In this document: positions 16,439 to 25,693 of the stretch, in pieces
Layout of the letters: each line of letters starts with the position of its first letter
Numbering within the stretch: the first letter of the stretch is position 1
DNA from: an uncultured Eubacteriales bacterium
GTDB lineage: Bacteria; Bacillota; Clostridia; Christensenellales; UBA1242
Direction of reading: 5' to 3'
Assembly (NCBI GenBank): GCA_900551855.1
Contig: URXM01000003.1
Span: 1 to 64,000, forward strand
Length of the DNA: 64,000 nt
Program-made: the position numbers and the translations under genes
Notes under the pieces: model-generated
Database searches by the model: none
Told to the model about the DNA's origin: nothing
The model's input: only the letters and a program-made list of their open reading frames with translations

Positions 16439-17869
16439 ATGGACTCAAATTTGATAAAGAAAATTTTGAAACTAGAAAAAGAAATTAACATCAGATATAA
16501 TTCAAACAAATTAAATTTTTATAACAAAAAAGGGAAGGTTCACAAAAAACAAATTGAATTTCACAAGTGCTCAAAAAGAAATCGTTGGGTTTTTGGTGGA
16601 AATCGCTCGGGCAAGACGGAATGTGGTGCTGTTGAAGTCGTTTATTTGGCTTGTGGTGTGCATCCTTATAGAGAAAACAAAGTGACAGAAGGATGGGTTG
16701 TCAGTCTGTCAAGACAGGTGCAAAGAGATGTTGCACAACGCAAAATTTTGGAGTATTTGCCTGCTTCTTACATAGAAAAAATAGTTATGGTCAGTGGTGG
16801 GCAAGATAGTGCAGAAAACGGAATTATTGATTTCATTTTGGTTAGATCTGAAGCGGGAGGATTGAGCAGGATTGGCTTTAAAAGTTGTGACCAAGGCAGA
16901 GAAAAATTTCAAGGTGCCTCTCTTGATTATGTTTGGTTTGATGAAGAACCGCCATTTGATATTTATCTTGAATGCAAAATGAGAGTTCTTGACAAATGCG
17001 GAGATATTTTTGGAACAATGACACCACTTAAAGGGCTGACTTGGGTTTACAACACAATTTATTTAAACGAAAAAAATGACGAAGAAGTTTGGTGCGAAAC
17101 TATGGAGTGGGCAGACAATCCTTTTTTGTCTAAAAAAGAAATTGAGAATATGACAAAAAGTTTGCCGGCTGATGAAATTGAAAGTAGAAGATATGGAAAA
17201 TTTATGCAAAATGGTGGACTTGTTTACAATGAATTTGATGAAAATATCAATGTTATCGAGCCTTTCAATATTCCACTTGATTGGCAAGACACCATATCCA
17301 TCGATCCTGGACTTCACAATCCACTTTCTGCACATTTTTATGCAGTTGATTTTGATGGGAATGTCTATGTCGTTGCAGAGCATTATGCTTCACAGAAAAC
17401 GGTTGAATATCACGCAAACAAAATAAAAGAGATTGCAAAAAGGCTGAATTGGAAAACTGACAGTCGTGGATATTTGAGAGCATTGATAGATTCTGCTGCT
17501 GGACAAAGGACTTTGGCAAGCGAAAAAAATGTTGTGGAACTTTTTTATGAAAACGGAATTTTGGTCAATCCCAAAGTAAATAAAGATTTGTTTTCTGGCA
17601 TCTCTGTTGTCAAATCATATTTGAAAACTGCAGATGGAAAAAGTCGGTTGTTTATCTTCAAAAATTGCGTAAATTTGATAAGAGAGATGAAAAATTATTG
17701 GTGGGGCGATGATGATGTGCCAATAAAAAAAGATGACCACTGTCTTGATGAACTTAGATATTATTTGATGACTAAACCACTAAACAAAGAAAAAGTGTAT
17801 AAGACGGAAATTCAAAAAGACAAAGAAAAAATGGCAAGAAAATTGAAATTTAAAAATTCTTGGAATTAG
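16439..17869 (+). CDS. Orphan phage-type terminase large subunit (TerL)
   Basis: A 476-residue protein with both TerL domains. The ATPase has Walker A GGNRSGKTE (about residues 52-60), Walker B VWFDEEPP (D168-E169) and motif III GTMTPLKG. The nuclease is RNase H-like, with acidic residues in SIDPGLHNP (D289), ALIDSAAG (about D350) and DDHCLDELRYY (about D437). TerL packages phage DNA into proheads, but no portal, small terminase, capsid or integrase gene lies nearby. ATG 16439 follows ACGGAGAAG; an upstream in-frame start (16373) lacks one. All motifs look intact, so this may be a domesticated copy or a prophage relic kept under selection. Confidence 0.85.
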   Translation: MDSNLIKKILKLEKEINIRYNSNKLNFYNKKGKVHKKQIEFHKCSKRNRWVFGGNRSGKTECGAVEVVYLACGVHPYRENKVTEGWVVSLSRQVQRDVAQRKILEYLPASYIEKIVMVSGGQDSAENGIIDFILVRSEAGGLSRIGFKSCDQGREKFQGASLDYVWFDEEPPFDIYLECKMRVLDKCGDIFGTMTPLKGLTWVYNTIYLNEKNDEEVWCETMEWADNPFLSKKEIENMTKSLPADEIESRRYGKFMQNGGLVYNEFDENINVIEPFNIPLDWQDTISIDPGLHNPLSAHFYAVDFDGNVYVVAEHYASQKTVEYHANKIKEIAKRLNWKTDSRGYLRALIDSAAGQRTLASEKNVVELFYENGILVNPKVNKDLFSGISVVKSYLKTADGKSRLFIFKNCVNLIREMKNYWWGDDDVPIKKDDHCLDELRYYLMTKPLNKEKVYKTEIQKDKEKMARKLKFKNSWN

Positions 17870-17943
17870 TTTTTATAAATAATTTGTCAATATATTTGGA
17901 AAAATAAGGTTGAATGTGGTAAATTGTAATTAAAGAGGGGAAT

Positions 17944-20385
17944 ATGAAGAAAATTCTGAATTTATCCTTATTTTTGTTTGTTTTCTGCCTAACCAGTCTT
18001 TTTGGTGGGTTGCTTTTTACGCCAAATGTTGCATCTGCTGCTGATACTTCGGCAGAACCTATTGAAATTTCAAGTGCTGCAGAACTTAAAAGATATATTG
18101 ACAATTATGGCACTGGTCTAAGTGCTCAGTATGGACAGCCTACTGATTATGTTGTGCTCACTGCTGATATTGATATGTCAGTCTTAAACACAGCAGGCAA
18201 TCCTGATGGAGATGTTGTTTACAACACTATCGGTACAGAGGAGAACCCTTTTGCTGGTGTGTTTGATGGCAGAGGTTATTCTATTTCAAATTTAAGGATT
18301 GATGCAAGTGTTGACACAGAGGAAGCAGGAATAGAAAACAATCAATATGCTGGACTTTTCGGCGTGACTAATGGTGCTACAATCAAAAATGTTTCTATTT
18401 CTCAAAATATAACAATCACTACAGGCGGATGTGTGACTTCTTATGTTGGTGCATTGGTTGGTAAAGCTCAAAACACATCTATTCAATATGTTCAAATTAC
18501 TGCAAAAGTAAATTACAACACAAACTTTGATTACAATATAAATTTTGGAACATTGGCAGGTATGGCTGTCGATTGTGATATTTCTGATGTTGTGTGCCGT
18601 TATAGTGGAAATGCTGGTTTTGGAAATTGGACCTTCGACAGAAAAGATGGAAAAATCTTAAATTTTGGTGGAGTTGTTGGCGCTGTCTCAAATTCAGAAT
18701 TATCTTTTGCTGTTGTTAGCGTAAAATACAATGCAACGATTGCTCCAGAATTTATTGGAGATTTAAGCATAGGTGGAATTGTTGGAAATGTAAGCCAAGG
18801 CGGAAGCAAGATAATCAATGTTGCATGCGAAAACAGCTTTAATGTGACTAACAATGCTTCAACAAGTATTGATGCAGTTGTAAATGTAGGTGAAGTCGCA
18901 GGAGTGGTTTCAAATCCAGCACCTATTACAAAAAATATTTCTTACATACACTTTAAGGCAAATTCTGGAATTGAAAGATTTGGAAGCATTGGAAACTATT
19001 ATTACACCGATCAAAGCCTTTATGATTATATTACTGTTGCAAATGATGCTATGAATTCTTCTGCTTATTTTTCAAATCAGGTTTGGCATCCTTTATATGG
19101 AGATTGGGACTTTGATACTGTTTGGTATGTTGGTTCTTCAATGATAAATCTTCAAAGTTTTTACGGCAATTTTACTGTTAAAGTTTCAAACAATTTAAAT
19201 ACTGATGTTTTGAACATGACTTCAACTTTGGCGAATGGTTATCGTTTTGGTGATCAAGTAGCTATGCAATTCTCTTTTAAAGATATACTTGAAGAAGATG
19301 CTGTTATTGGTGATATGAGCAATTATTACTCTTTGTCATCAGTTCTTTTGAATGGCGTAGAAAAAGCCAAGATCATTACACTCGTAAATGGAAATAATGT
19401 GACTTACAGAATTTCTGGAACAGATTTGTTGGATATTACTAAAAATCAAGATGATAATGGATTTACTCTTTATGTGAAGAGTGTAAATATGTCAACAGCA
19501 GGAGAGTATAACATCTCTACAGATGCAAAGAGTTTTAAAGCCAATGTTGTTTCAAAACTTTTCAAAGGTGACAATGCTGATGAATTGGTTGAAGGGGAAA
19601 CTCCTGGTTATGTTTTCTATGCAGAAGGTACAAACACAACAACAGAAAGTCTTACTTTATCAAAAATGGTTTATGGACAAACTTACAGAGTGGAAACAAA
19701 AGCAAAACCAAACACTCCAAATGCTTTTGTTGGTTGGTATATTACTGTTGAAGATGGTGAAGATGTTTTGTTGAATGACAATCAAAGCAGAATTTTGGAA
19801 TTTACTTTTGGAAGCGGTTATTTTACTGGTGATTGCGAAATTTATGCAAAATATCGTGACAATGCCTGTGTGATAACTTTTGACATAAATGATGGTATTT
19901 TGAAAGTGGATTTATACAGTGGTGGGGTTTCAATCACAACTGGTGGAGAGACTGTTGCTGTTTCAAAATCAGAAGCGTCACTGAAGCTTGAAATTTATGT
20001 AAAGAAAGATTATGATTTCAACGCAGATCAATTTATTGTTGACTTGGATGTTTATAAAACTGATGACCCTACAAAATCTTTCTGTACTTTGAGAGAAAGT
20101 TATGAAAACGATGAGTATAAGTATTATCATTTCGTGCTTGATATGACAAGTTTGACTGATGATTTTGACAATGCTTTCACCATTTCTTGTGAAGCAACTC
20201 AAACCAACAATGGAAATATGACATGGATTTGGATTGTTGCAGGAAGTGTTGGTGGTGTTGTTGTGCTTGGTCTTTTGATCCTTATGATTGTTTTGCTTGC
20301 TAGAAGAAACAAATTTGGTGGTGGATCAAGTAGCAGTGGTGGTAGTTCTTTCAAGAAAAAGAATTACAAAAATATGTATTTCTAA
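17944..20385 (+). CDS. Large secreted, membrane-anchored beta-helix surface protein
   Basis: An 813-residue protein. It has a signal peptide ending near ASA-A (residue 32). A region of right-handed beta-helix/GLUG-like repeats follows (NPFAGVFDGRGYSISNLRI, QYAGLFGVTNGATIKNVSI, YVGALVGKAQNTSIQYVQI). Around residues 540-640 there is a Listeria-Bacteroides-repeat-like module (YGQTYRVETKA ... AFVGWYI ... CEIYAKYRD). It ends with a transmembrane segment (WIWIVAGSVGGVVVLGLLILMIVLL) and a Gly/Ser-rich basic tail. There is no LPXTG motif, so anchoring is by the membrane. Probably adhesion or carbohydrate/host contact; the function is inferred only from architecture. AGAGGGG precedes ATG 17944. Confidence 0.8.
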   Translation: MKKILNLSLFLFVFCLTSLFGGLLFTPNVASAADTSAEPIEISSAAELKRYIDNYGTGLSAQYGQPTDYVVLTADIDMSVLNTAGNPDGDVVYNTIGTEENPFAGVFDGRGYSISNLRIDASVDTEEAGIENNQYAGLFGVTNGATIKNVSISQNITITTGGCVTSYVGALVGKAQNTSIQYVQITAKVNYNTNFDYNINFGTLAGMAVDCDISDVVCRYSGNAGFGNWTFDRKDGKILNFGGVVGAVSNSELSFAVVSVKYNATIAPEFIGDLSIGGIVGNVSQGGSKIINVACENSFNVTNNASTSIDAVVNVGEVAGVVSNPAPITKNISYIHFKANSGIERFGSIGNYYYTDQSLYDYITVANDAMNSSAYFSNQVWHPLYGDWDFDTVWYVGSSMINLQSFYGNFTVKVSNNLNTDVLNMTSTLANGYRFGDQVAMQFSFKDILEEDAVIGDMSNYYSLSSVLLNGVEKAKIITLVNGNNVTYRISGTDLLDITKNQDDNGFTLYVKSVNMSTAGEYNISTDAKSFKANVVSKLFKGDNADELVEGETPGYVFYAEGTNTTTESLTLSKMVYGQTYRVETKAKPNTPNAFVGWYITVEDGEDVLLNDNQSRILEFTFGSGYFTGDCEIYAKYRDNACVITFDINDGILKVDLYSGGVSITTGGETVAVSKSEASLKLEIYVKKDYDFNADQFIVDLDVYKTDDPTKSFCTLRESYENDEYKYYHFVLDMTSLTDDFDNAFTISCEATQTNNGNMTWIWIVAGSVGGVVVLGLLILMIVLLARRNKFGGGSSSSGGSSFKKKNYKNMYF

Positions 20386-20390
20386 AATGA

Positions 20391-20420
20391 AAAAGAGCAG
20401 AATATGACTGCTCTTTTTTT
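20391..20420. terminator. Terminator between the surface protein and the convergent substrate-binding gene
   Basis: AAAAGAGCAG and CTGCTCTTTT form a 10-bp stem with a seven-base loop and a T-tract; the A-tract on the other side suggests it can also serve the minus strand. Confidence 0.85.
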
Positions 20421-20468
20421 ATTTTATTTGCGAAATTATGTTTTTCTTTTGTTTTTTATCGTTCATAT

Positions 20469-21494
20469 TTAAGCAAGCTCGCTGTTTATTTTTGTTGCGA
20501 GAGTGTTGTTTACAACATCTTCCCAGTTGGATGTTTCTGTGATGACACCAGCGTTTAACATTACATTCATGAGATTGTTGAAACTTTCTTCTGTCAGGAT
20601 CATATCACTGCTCCAAGCACTGATAGAAATATATTGTTCTACGGCAACTTGAAGTTCTTCAACAGTGTTTCCTTCAAAAGATGGAAGCAATGCTTCGGCA
20701 ACAATTTCTGAGTCGTTTGAAACAATAAAATCATATCCTCTTGACACAGCTTTTAAAAATTTTTCTGCAACATCAGAATGCTCTTCAAGATAACTCTCTT
20801 TTGTCGCAAAGCAGGTATAAGGTATGCTTCCAGAAATTTCTCCTAGACTTGCAACGACATATCCCTTCCCTTCTTTTTCAATGTTTGTGGCAGTAGGTTC
20901 AAAAAGGGTGCAGTATTTGACTGAAGAATCTCCTTCCCAAACGCTTGCTGTCAAATTGAATGCAACATCTGTTCTTAAATTGATTTCATTTTCTCCAGTA
21001 CCGATTGTATAGCCATTGTTTTCAATTATATATTGCAAGGTCATGGCTGGAAGTCCACCTTGACGGCCACCGATAATTGTTTCTCCTACAAGATTTGAAA
21101 GGCTGAAGTCTTGGTCATTTTCTTTTGAAACGATGAAAGAACCATCGCAAGTTGTAAGTTGACCAAATACCACTGGTTTGTCTGCTACGCCTTCTTGTTG
21201 GGTGTAAACTACAGTTTCTGGGCCTGCCAAAATTATGTCAGCAGAACCTGTAAGCAGTGCACTCATTGAAGTGTCAGAGCCTCCACCATTTGTCAAACTT
21301 ACAGAAAGTCCTTCATCTTCAAAATAGCCTTGATTCATTGCTACATAAAGTGGGGCATAAAAGATGCTGTGAGTCACTTCGTTGAGATTGATTTTGTTGT
21401 AATCTTTTTTGCCACACGCAGTAACAAAAAATCCTGCCGAAACAACAAGCAACAAAGCCATACCTATGATGCTAAGTTTTTTCCAAATTTTCAT
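20469..21494 (-). CDS. ABC transporter substrate-binding lipoprotein, NMT1/SsuA-like
   Basis: A 341-residue lipoprotein with lipobox VTAC (Cys near residue 27). The mature part has the NMT1/THI5/SsuA layout: HSIFYAPLYVAMNQGYFEDEGLSV, then GSADIILAGPETVV, then a KF..A...G.DF segment. Relatives bind pyrimidine thiamine precursors, sulfonates or nitrate-like ligands; the ligand here cannot be read. No permease or ATPase gene adjoins it, so it is an orphan partner. AAGGAGG precedes ATG 21494. It diverges from valS. Confidence 0.85.
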   Translation of the reverse strand: MKIWKKLSIIGMALLLVVSAGFFVTACGKKDYNKINLNEVTHSIFYAPLYVAMNQGYFEDEGLSVSLTNGGGSDTSMSALLTGSADIILAGPETVVYTQQEGVADKPVVFGQLTTCDGSFIVSKENDQDFSLSNLVGETIIGGRQGGLPAMTLQYIIENNGYTIGTGENEINLRTDVAFNLTASVWEGDSSVKYCTLFEPTATNIEKEGKGYVVASLGEISGSIPYTCFATKESYLEEHSDVAEKFLKAVSRGYDFIVSNDSEIVAEALLPSFEGNTVEELQVAVEQYISISAWSSDMILTEESFNNLMNVMLNAGVITETSNWEDVVNNTLATKINSELA

Positions 21495-21581
21495 TTTTCC
21501 TCCTTACAAGAATAAAGATATGCTAAAACGAAAAATTTGGTTTAAACTTTAAAACTTTTTGAAAAGTCAAATAAAAAAATT

Positions 21582-21609
21582 TTGATTTTTTTTGATTTTA
21601 TATTATACT
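21582..21609 (+). promoter_or_regulatory. Probable promoter of valS
   Basis: TTGATT (21582-21587) and TATACT (21604-21609), 16-base spacing. The remaining leader is only about 17 bases, too short for a T-box, so valS is not T-box controlled here. Confidence 0.6.
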
Positions 21610-21632
21610 ATAGAAGTTAGTAGGAGATTGCT

Positions 21633-24227
21633 ATGGAAAAAACTTATCAACCACAGAATTTTGAGAAAAGAATTTATCAAGAATGGTTAGACAATAAATA
21701 TTTTTCAGCTAAACCAAACAAAAACAAAAAGAAGTTTAGCATTTGTATGCCACCACCAAATGTTACCGGAAAGGCACATGTTGGACACGCTTTAAACAAC
21801 ACCATTCAAGATATTGTTGTAAGATATAAAAGAATGCAAGGGTTTGAAACTCTTTGGACTCCAGGAACAGACCACGCTGCCATTGCAACAGAAGCAAAGG
21901 TTGTTGCTTCTCTTGAAAAAGAGGGGACTTCAAAAGAAGAACTTGGCAGAGAGAAGTTTATTGAAAGAGGTTGGCAATGGTATAAACTTTATGGAAACAC
22001 CATTCAAGACCAACTTAAAATGATTGGTATTTCTTGCGACTGGGACAGATGTGCTTTTACAATGGATGAAAACCTTAATCGTGCTGTTAGACACGCATTT
22101 GTTGAATATTACAAAAAAGGCTATATCTACAAAGGCAAGAGAGTAATCAATTATTGTCCACATTGCAAGAGTTCTATTTCTGATATTGAAAATGAATATA
22201 AAGAACAAAACACAAAACTTTGGCACATTATGTATCCTTTTGAACAGGGTAATGGTGGAATAATTGTTGCTACAACAAGACCAGAAACTATGTTTGGTGA
22301 TACTGCTGTTGCTGTAAACCCAAATGATAAGAGATACAAAAATGTTATAGGCAAAAATGTTATTCTTCCTATTGTAAATCGTCCAATCCCTATTGTTGCT
22401 GATGAATATTGCGAAATGGATTTTGGAACAGGCGCTGTAAAAATTACACCTGCACACGATCCAAATGACTACGATTTGGGACTTAGACACAATCTTGAAA
22501 TGATCACTGTCATTGATGATGATGGCAAACTCAACGAAAATGCTGGTAAGTTTGCCGGAATGGACAGAATTGAAGCAAGAAAGCCTATTGAAGAAGAACT
22601 TAAAAAACTTGGCGTGCTTGTTAAAGTTGAAAACTACAAAAACAAAGTTGGATGTTGTTGTCGTTGCGGAAGCATGACAGAACCAAAAGTTTCTGAACAA
22701 TGGTGGGTTAAGATGTCAGAACTTGCAAAACCTGCTATTGAAGCTGTAAGAAATGGAAGCTTGAAGTTTATTCCAAAACGCTACGAAAAACAATATCTCA
22801 ACTGGCTTACAAACATACAAGATTGGTGTATTTCAAGACAGTTGTGGCTTGGACACAGAATCCCAGTTTTCACTTGTGAAGATTGTGGTTGGACAGATGC
22901 TTGCGAGGAAGATGTTTCTGTTTGTCCAAAATGCGGAAGCAAAAAGATTTCTCAAGATCCAGATGTTTTGGATACTTGGTTTAGTTCTGCTCTTTGGCCA
23001 TTCTCAACACTTGGCTGGCCTCTTAAAACACCAGAATATAAATATTTCTACCCAACAGATGCTTTGATAACTGCTTATGATATCATAACTTTCTGGGTTG
23101 TTAGAATGGTATTTAGTGGCTTGTTCTTTACAAAACAACTTCCATTTAAAGAAGTTGTAATCAATGGTATTGTTCGTGATATTCAAGGGCGTAAGATGTC
23201 CAAGAACCTTGGAAATGGAATAGATCCAATTGATGTAATCAACGAACATGGTGCAGACAGTTTGAGACTTTCTCTTGTAAACGGAACATCAATGGGTATG
23301 GATATTGGATACAGCATTGACAAAGCAAAAGAAAGCAAAATCTTTATAAACAAACTTTACAATGCAAGCAAGTTTGTTATTGCAAACACTGAAAAAATGA
23401 AAGTTAGACCATTGTCTGAATTTAAACTTGATGACAAAGACAAATGGATCTTATCTAAACTTCAAGCACTTATCAAGTCTACAACAAAGAACCTTGACAA
23501 ATATGCTCTCGGCGTTGCTTCTGCAAACCTTATTGAGTTTACTGTTGGAGTGTTCTGCGATTGGTATATTGAAGTAAGCAAGCTTGACTTATATGGAGAA
23601 AACGAAGAAAACAAAGAGAAAACACAAAATGTTTTGCTTTATGTTTTGACACAACTTTTGAAGTTGTTCCATCCATTTATTCCTTTCGTTACTGAAGAAA
23701 TATATCAAAACTTGCCAAAACACGAAAAAACTATTATGCTTTCTAAATTCCCACAATTTGATGAAAAGTTGGCATTCAAAGATTTGAAATTTGAAAGCAT
23801 TATAAATGTTGTTAAGGCAATTAGAGCAACAAGAAGTCAATATCAAATCCCTGACAATAAGAAAATTTCAATAAACATTTTGCCTGTAAGCGAAAATAAA
23901 TTGATCAAAAACAATTTGCACATAATAAGCAAACTTGCAGGTGGCAGTCAAATTCAAATCGTAAAAACTGCTCCAGAACAAAAATGTGCAGAAATTGTGA
24001 CAACCATTTGCACGGTTTATTTGCCTATGGGTGATTTGGTTGACGAAGCTCAAGAACAAGAAAAACTTGAAAAGAAAATTGAAGAACTTAAGTTTGAAAT
24101 TGCTAGAAGTGAAAAAATGTTGTCAAATCCTGGATTTATGGCAAAAGCCCCAGCAAAATTGATTGAAGCAGAAAAAGAAAAGTTAGAAAAAAACAAAGAA
24201 TTCTTGCAACAAATTTTGCAAAAATAG
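21633..24227 (+). CDS. valS: Valyl-tRNA synthetase
   Basis: A class I aminoacyl-tRNA synthetase of 864 residues that charges tRNA-Val. The HIGH-type motif is PPPNVTGKAHVGHALNNT (about residues 42-60), and GTDHAAIATEAKV follows. The CP1 editing domain contains TTRPETMFGDTAVAVNP and two Cys-pair zinc-like motifs (CEDCGW, CPKCGS). KMSKNLGNG is the KMSKS site. The tail is a C-terminal coiled coil (EQEKLEKKIEELKFEI). AGGAG precedes ATG 21633. Confidence 0.97.
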   Translation: MEKTYQPQNFEKRIYQEWLDNKYFSAKPNKNKKKFSICMPPPNVTGKAHVGHALNNTIQDIVVRYKRMQGFETLWTPGTDHAAIATEAKVVASLEKEGTSKEELGREKFIERGWQWYKLYGNTIQDQLKMIGISCDWDRCAFTMDENLNRAVRHAFVEYYKKGYIYKGKRVINYCPHCKSSISDIENEYKEQNTKLWHIMYPFEQGNGGIIVATTRPETMFGDTAVAVNPNDKRYKNVIGKNVILPIVNRPIPIVADEYCEMDFGTGAVKITPAHDPNDYDLGLRHNLEMITVIDDDGKLNENAGKFAGMDRIEARKPIEEELKKLGVLVKVENYKNKVGCCCRCGSMTEPKVSEQWWVKMSELAKPAIEAVRNGSLKFIPKRYEKQYLNWLTNIQDWCISRQLWLGHRIPVFTCEDCGWTDACEEDVSVCPKCGSKKISQDPDVLDTWFSSALWPFSTLGWPLKTPEYKYFYPTDALITAYDIITFWVVRMVFSGLFFTKQLPFKEVVINGIVRDIQGRKMSKNLGNGIDPIDVINEHGADSLRLSLVNGTSMGMDIGYSIDKAKESKIFINKLYNASKFVIANTEKMKVRPLSEFKLDDKDKWILSKLQALIKSTTKNLDKYALGVASANLIEFTVGVFCDWYIEVSKLDLYGENEENKEKTQNVLLYVLTQLLKLFHPFIPFVTEEIYQNLPKHEKTIMLSKFPQFDEKLAFKDLKFESIINVVKAIRATRSQYQIPDNKKISINILPVSENKLIKNNLHIISKLAGGSQIQIVKTAPEQKCAEIVTTICTVYLPMGDLVDEAQEQEKLEKKIEELKFEIARSEKMLSNPGFMAKAPAKLIEAEKEKLEKNKEFLQQILQK

Positions 24228-24246
24228 CAAATAATAAAAAAGAGTA

Positions 24247-24275
24247 TTGAAAATTTATAATTTATGTGCTATAAT
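24247..24275 (+). promoter_or_regulatory. Promoter with extended -10 for the 161-residue gene
   Basis: TTGAAA (24247-24252), 17-base spacer, and TGCTATAAT with the -10 hexamer at 24270-24275. Confidence 0.75.
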
Positions 24276-24304
24276 AAGAATATATGGGGAGGAGAATAAT
24301 CTAT

Positions 24305-24790
24305 ATGACATTAGAGACCAGAATTGCTATTCAACTTCATGAAGATTGGAGAAGTTTTAAGAAAAATTCTGATGGTACATTTGAATCCGTATGGCATAAA
24401 GTAAAAACAGAAGATAGAAATTTTCTTGACAACTTAGATTTTTCAAATTTACCAGCGACTGTTAGGGTGGTAAATGGTGAAGTCGAAATTGACATGGCAA
24501 ACTTGGAGTTTGCTAATTTAAGTACAGACCTACAGAAAGAATATTATGAGTCTGCAAAAGTAATTGCTGATGTTTTAAGAAAAAAAGATGAGCTTACTTT
24601 GGATCAAATAGGCGAGATAATATATAATGCATCTTTGACAAGACAAACTTTAAAAAGAAAAGCAAAAACTTTTGAAGAATTGTCTGCAAAGAAACAAAAA
24701 CAAATTTTGAGAGAATATAGAGTAGGTTTGGAAGTTTTAAACGAGACAAAAATCAATGAAAAATCTCAAGAAATGACTATGACTTTATAA
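24305..24790 (+). CDS. Hypothetical protein, 161 residues
   Basis: No family recognised. The product is charged and helical, with no signal peptide or membrane segment. It starts MTLETRIAIQLHEDWRSFKK and ends with Lys/Glu-rich helices (SLTRQTLKRKAKTFEELSAKK). Coding is supported by the GGGGAGGAG ribosome site at 24286-24294, an extended -10 promoter upstream and a dedicated terminator downstream. A longer in-frame start at 24284 would overlap the ribosome site and is rejected. It is monocistronic, between valS and tRNA-Leu. The size and charge would suit a small cytoplasmic regulator, but this is a guess. Confidence 0.7.
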   Translation: MTLETRIAIQLHEDWRSFKKNSDGTFESVWHKVKTEDRNFLDNLDFSNLPATVRVVNGEVEIDMANLEFANLSTDLQKEYYESAKVIADVLRKKDELTLDQIGEIIYNASLTRQTLKRKAKTFEELSAKKQKQILREYRVGLEVLNETKINEKSQEMTMTL

Positions 24791-24816
24791 AAAAACGGCA
24801 TTATAGCCGTTTTTTT
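24791..24816 (+). terminator. Terminator of the 161-residue gene
   Basis: AAAAACGGC pairs with GCCGTTTTT around a six-base loop, followed by T residues. Confidence 0.85.
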
Positions 24817-24891
24817 GTTGTTATCAGAATATTTTGTGGTATTTTGATTTTTCAAAGCCAAAGATTTGTTTGTTGACAATATTTATAAAAT

Positions 24892-24918
24892 AAAAAAACT
24901 TGATCTATAAATCAAGTC
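24892..24918 (-). terminator. Terminator of tRNA-Leu
   Basis: On the minus strand ACTTGAT and ATCAAGT form a perfect stem with a TTATAG loop followed by seven T, just downstream of the tRNA 3' end. Confidence 0.85.
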
Positions 24919-24923
24919 TTTTT

Positions 24924-25005
24924 TGGTGCGGATGGGGAGGGTCGAACTCCCACGGTTTCCCACTTGCCCCTTAAACAAGCGCGTCTGCCATTCCGCCACA
25001 TCCGC
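24924..25005 (-). tRNA. tRNA-Leu, anticodon AAG, CCA encoded
   Basis: Acceptor GCGGATG pairs with CATCCGC followed by A-CCA. The D arm, a long class II variable arm (TGGGAAACCGT) and the T arm GGGAG-TTCGACC-CTCCC are all present. The anticodon stem CTTGT/GCAAG encloses TTAAGGG, so the anticodon is AAG. An A at position 34 is unusual for a bacterial leucine tRNA and normally implies deamination to inosine. The tadA gene is about 22 kb away in this window. With its promoter and terminator, this accounts for most of the 395-base stretch between 24790 and 25186. Confidence 0.95.
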
Positions 25006-25051
25006 AAATTTTACAAACAATGATAACTCACAAAGTCAGTTAACACGACAT

Positions 25052-25080
25052 ATTATATATGATAAATCTTTCAATGTCAA
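25052..25080 (-). promoter_or_regulatory. Consensus promoter of tRNA-Leu
   Basis: On the minus strand TTGACA (25080-25075), 17 bases, TATAAT (25057-25052): a perfect vegetative promoter about 40 bases before the mature tRNA 5' end. Confidence 0.9.
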
Positions 25081-25185
25081 CCAAATTGACAAAATTTCTT
25101 TTACTTTTCTCTCTTCTAGCTTTTGTTTTCAATTTTAATATCAAAATTCTGTTTCTTTTAATAATATGTAATGAAAGGAGATGGA

Positions 25186-25629
25186 ATGGATATAGAAATT
25201 ACAGAAGCAAAACGAGAAGACAAAGATTTTATTGTTTTGGCTAATAAAGAAATAGATAAAGCGTCTTTTATTGAATCATCAAAGCTTGCAGAAAATATTG
25301 ATAAAGATATTTTTGAAGATAAATTGGCTGTTTGTTTGATTGCAAAAGACAGAGAAAAATCAATAGGAATGGTTTTATTTTCAAAAGTGTATTGGGCAGA
25401 CAGAGGCGAGGGGATTTATGTCTCACAAGCTTATGTTGCTCCTGAATATAGAAAAAGCGGAGTTTTTAAACTTTTGATAAACAAAACTTTAAATTATTAC
25501 AATGATACAAAATTTCTTACTTGCCTTGTTGCAAAAGAGAATTTTTCTATGGTAAATTGTATGAAAGCAATGAAATTTGAAGATGAAAATATGATTTCTT
25601 ATGCAAAAAATAAAAGCGATTTTGATTGA
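25186..25629 (+). CDS. GNAT-family N-acetyltransferase
   Basis: A 147-residue acetyltransferase. The acetyl-CoA-binding region reads AYVAPEYRKSGVFKLLINKTL, a variant of the R/Q-x-x-G-x-G/A loop. It is followed by a C-terminal strand with MKAMKFEDENMISY typical of the family. The substrate is unknown; unlike the protein at 10236 it has no AAC(6') signature. ATG 25186 is chosen because AAAGGAG (25174-25180) lies five bases upstream. Confidence 0.8.
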   Translation: MDIEITEAKREDKDFIVLANKEIDKASFIESSKLAENIDKDIFEDKLAVCLIAKDREKSIGMVLFSKVYWADRGEGIYVSQAYVAPEYRKSGVFKLLINKTLNYYNDTKFLTCLVAKENFSMVNCMKAMKFEDENMISYAKNKSDFD

Positions 25630-25693
25630 ATAAACGACAACAAAAACTTTTATTGTTTAAATATCATTATATAATATCAATACTGTAATATTG

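Noticed and set aside
16439..20385. Prophage region around the terminase-like gene
   Set aside because: No other phage structural, replication or integration gene was recognised on either side; neighbours are a surface protein and a membrane SH3 protein.
21495..21632. Possible T-box in front of valS
   Set aside because: The transcribed leader is only ~17 bases after the best promoter and lacks stem I or T-box elements.
24923..25138. Open frame of 71 codons on the plus strand
   Set aside because: It runs antisense through tRNA-Leu and its promoter; no ribosome site or protein-like composition.
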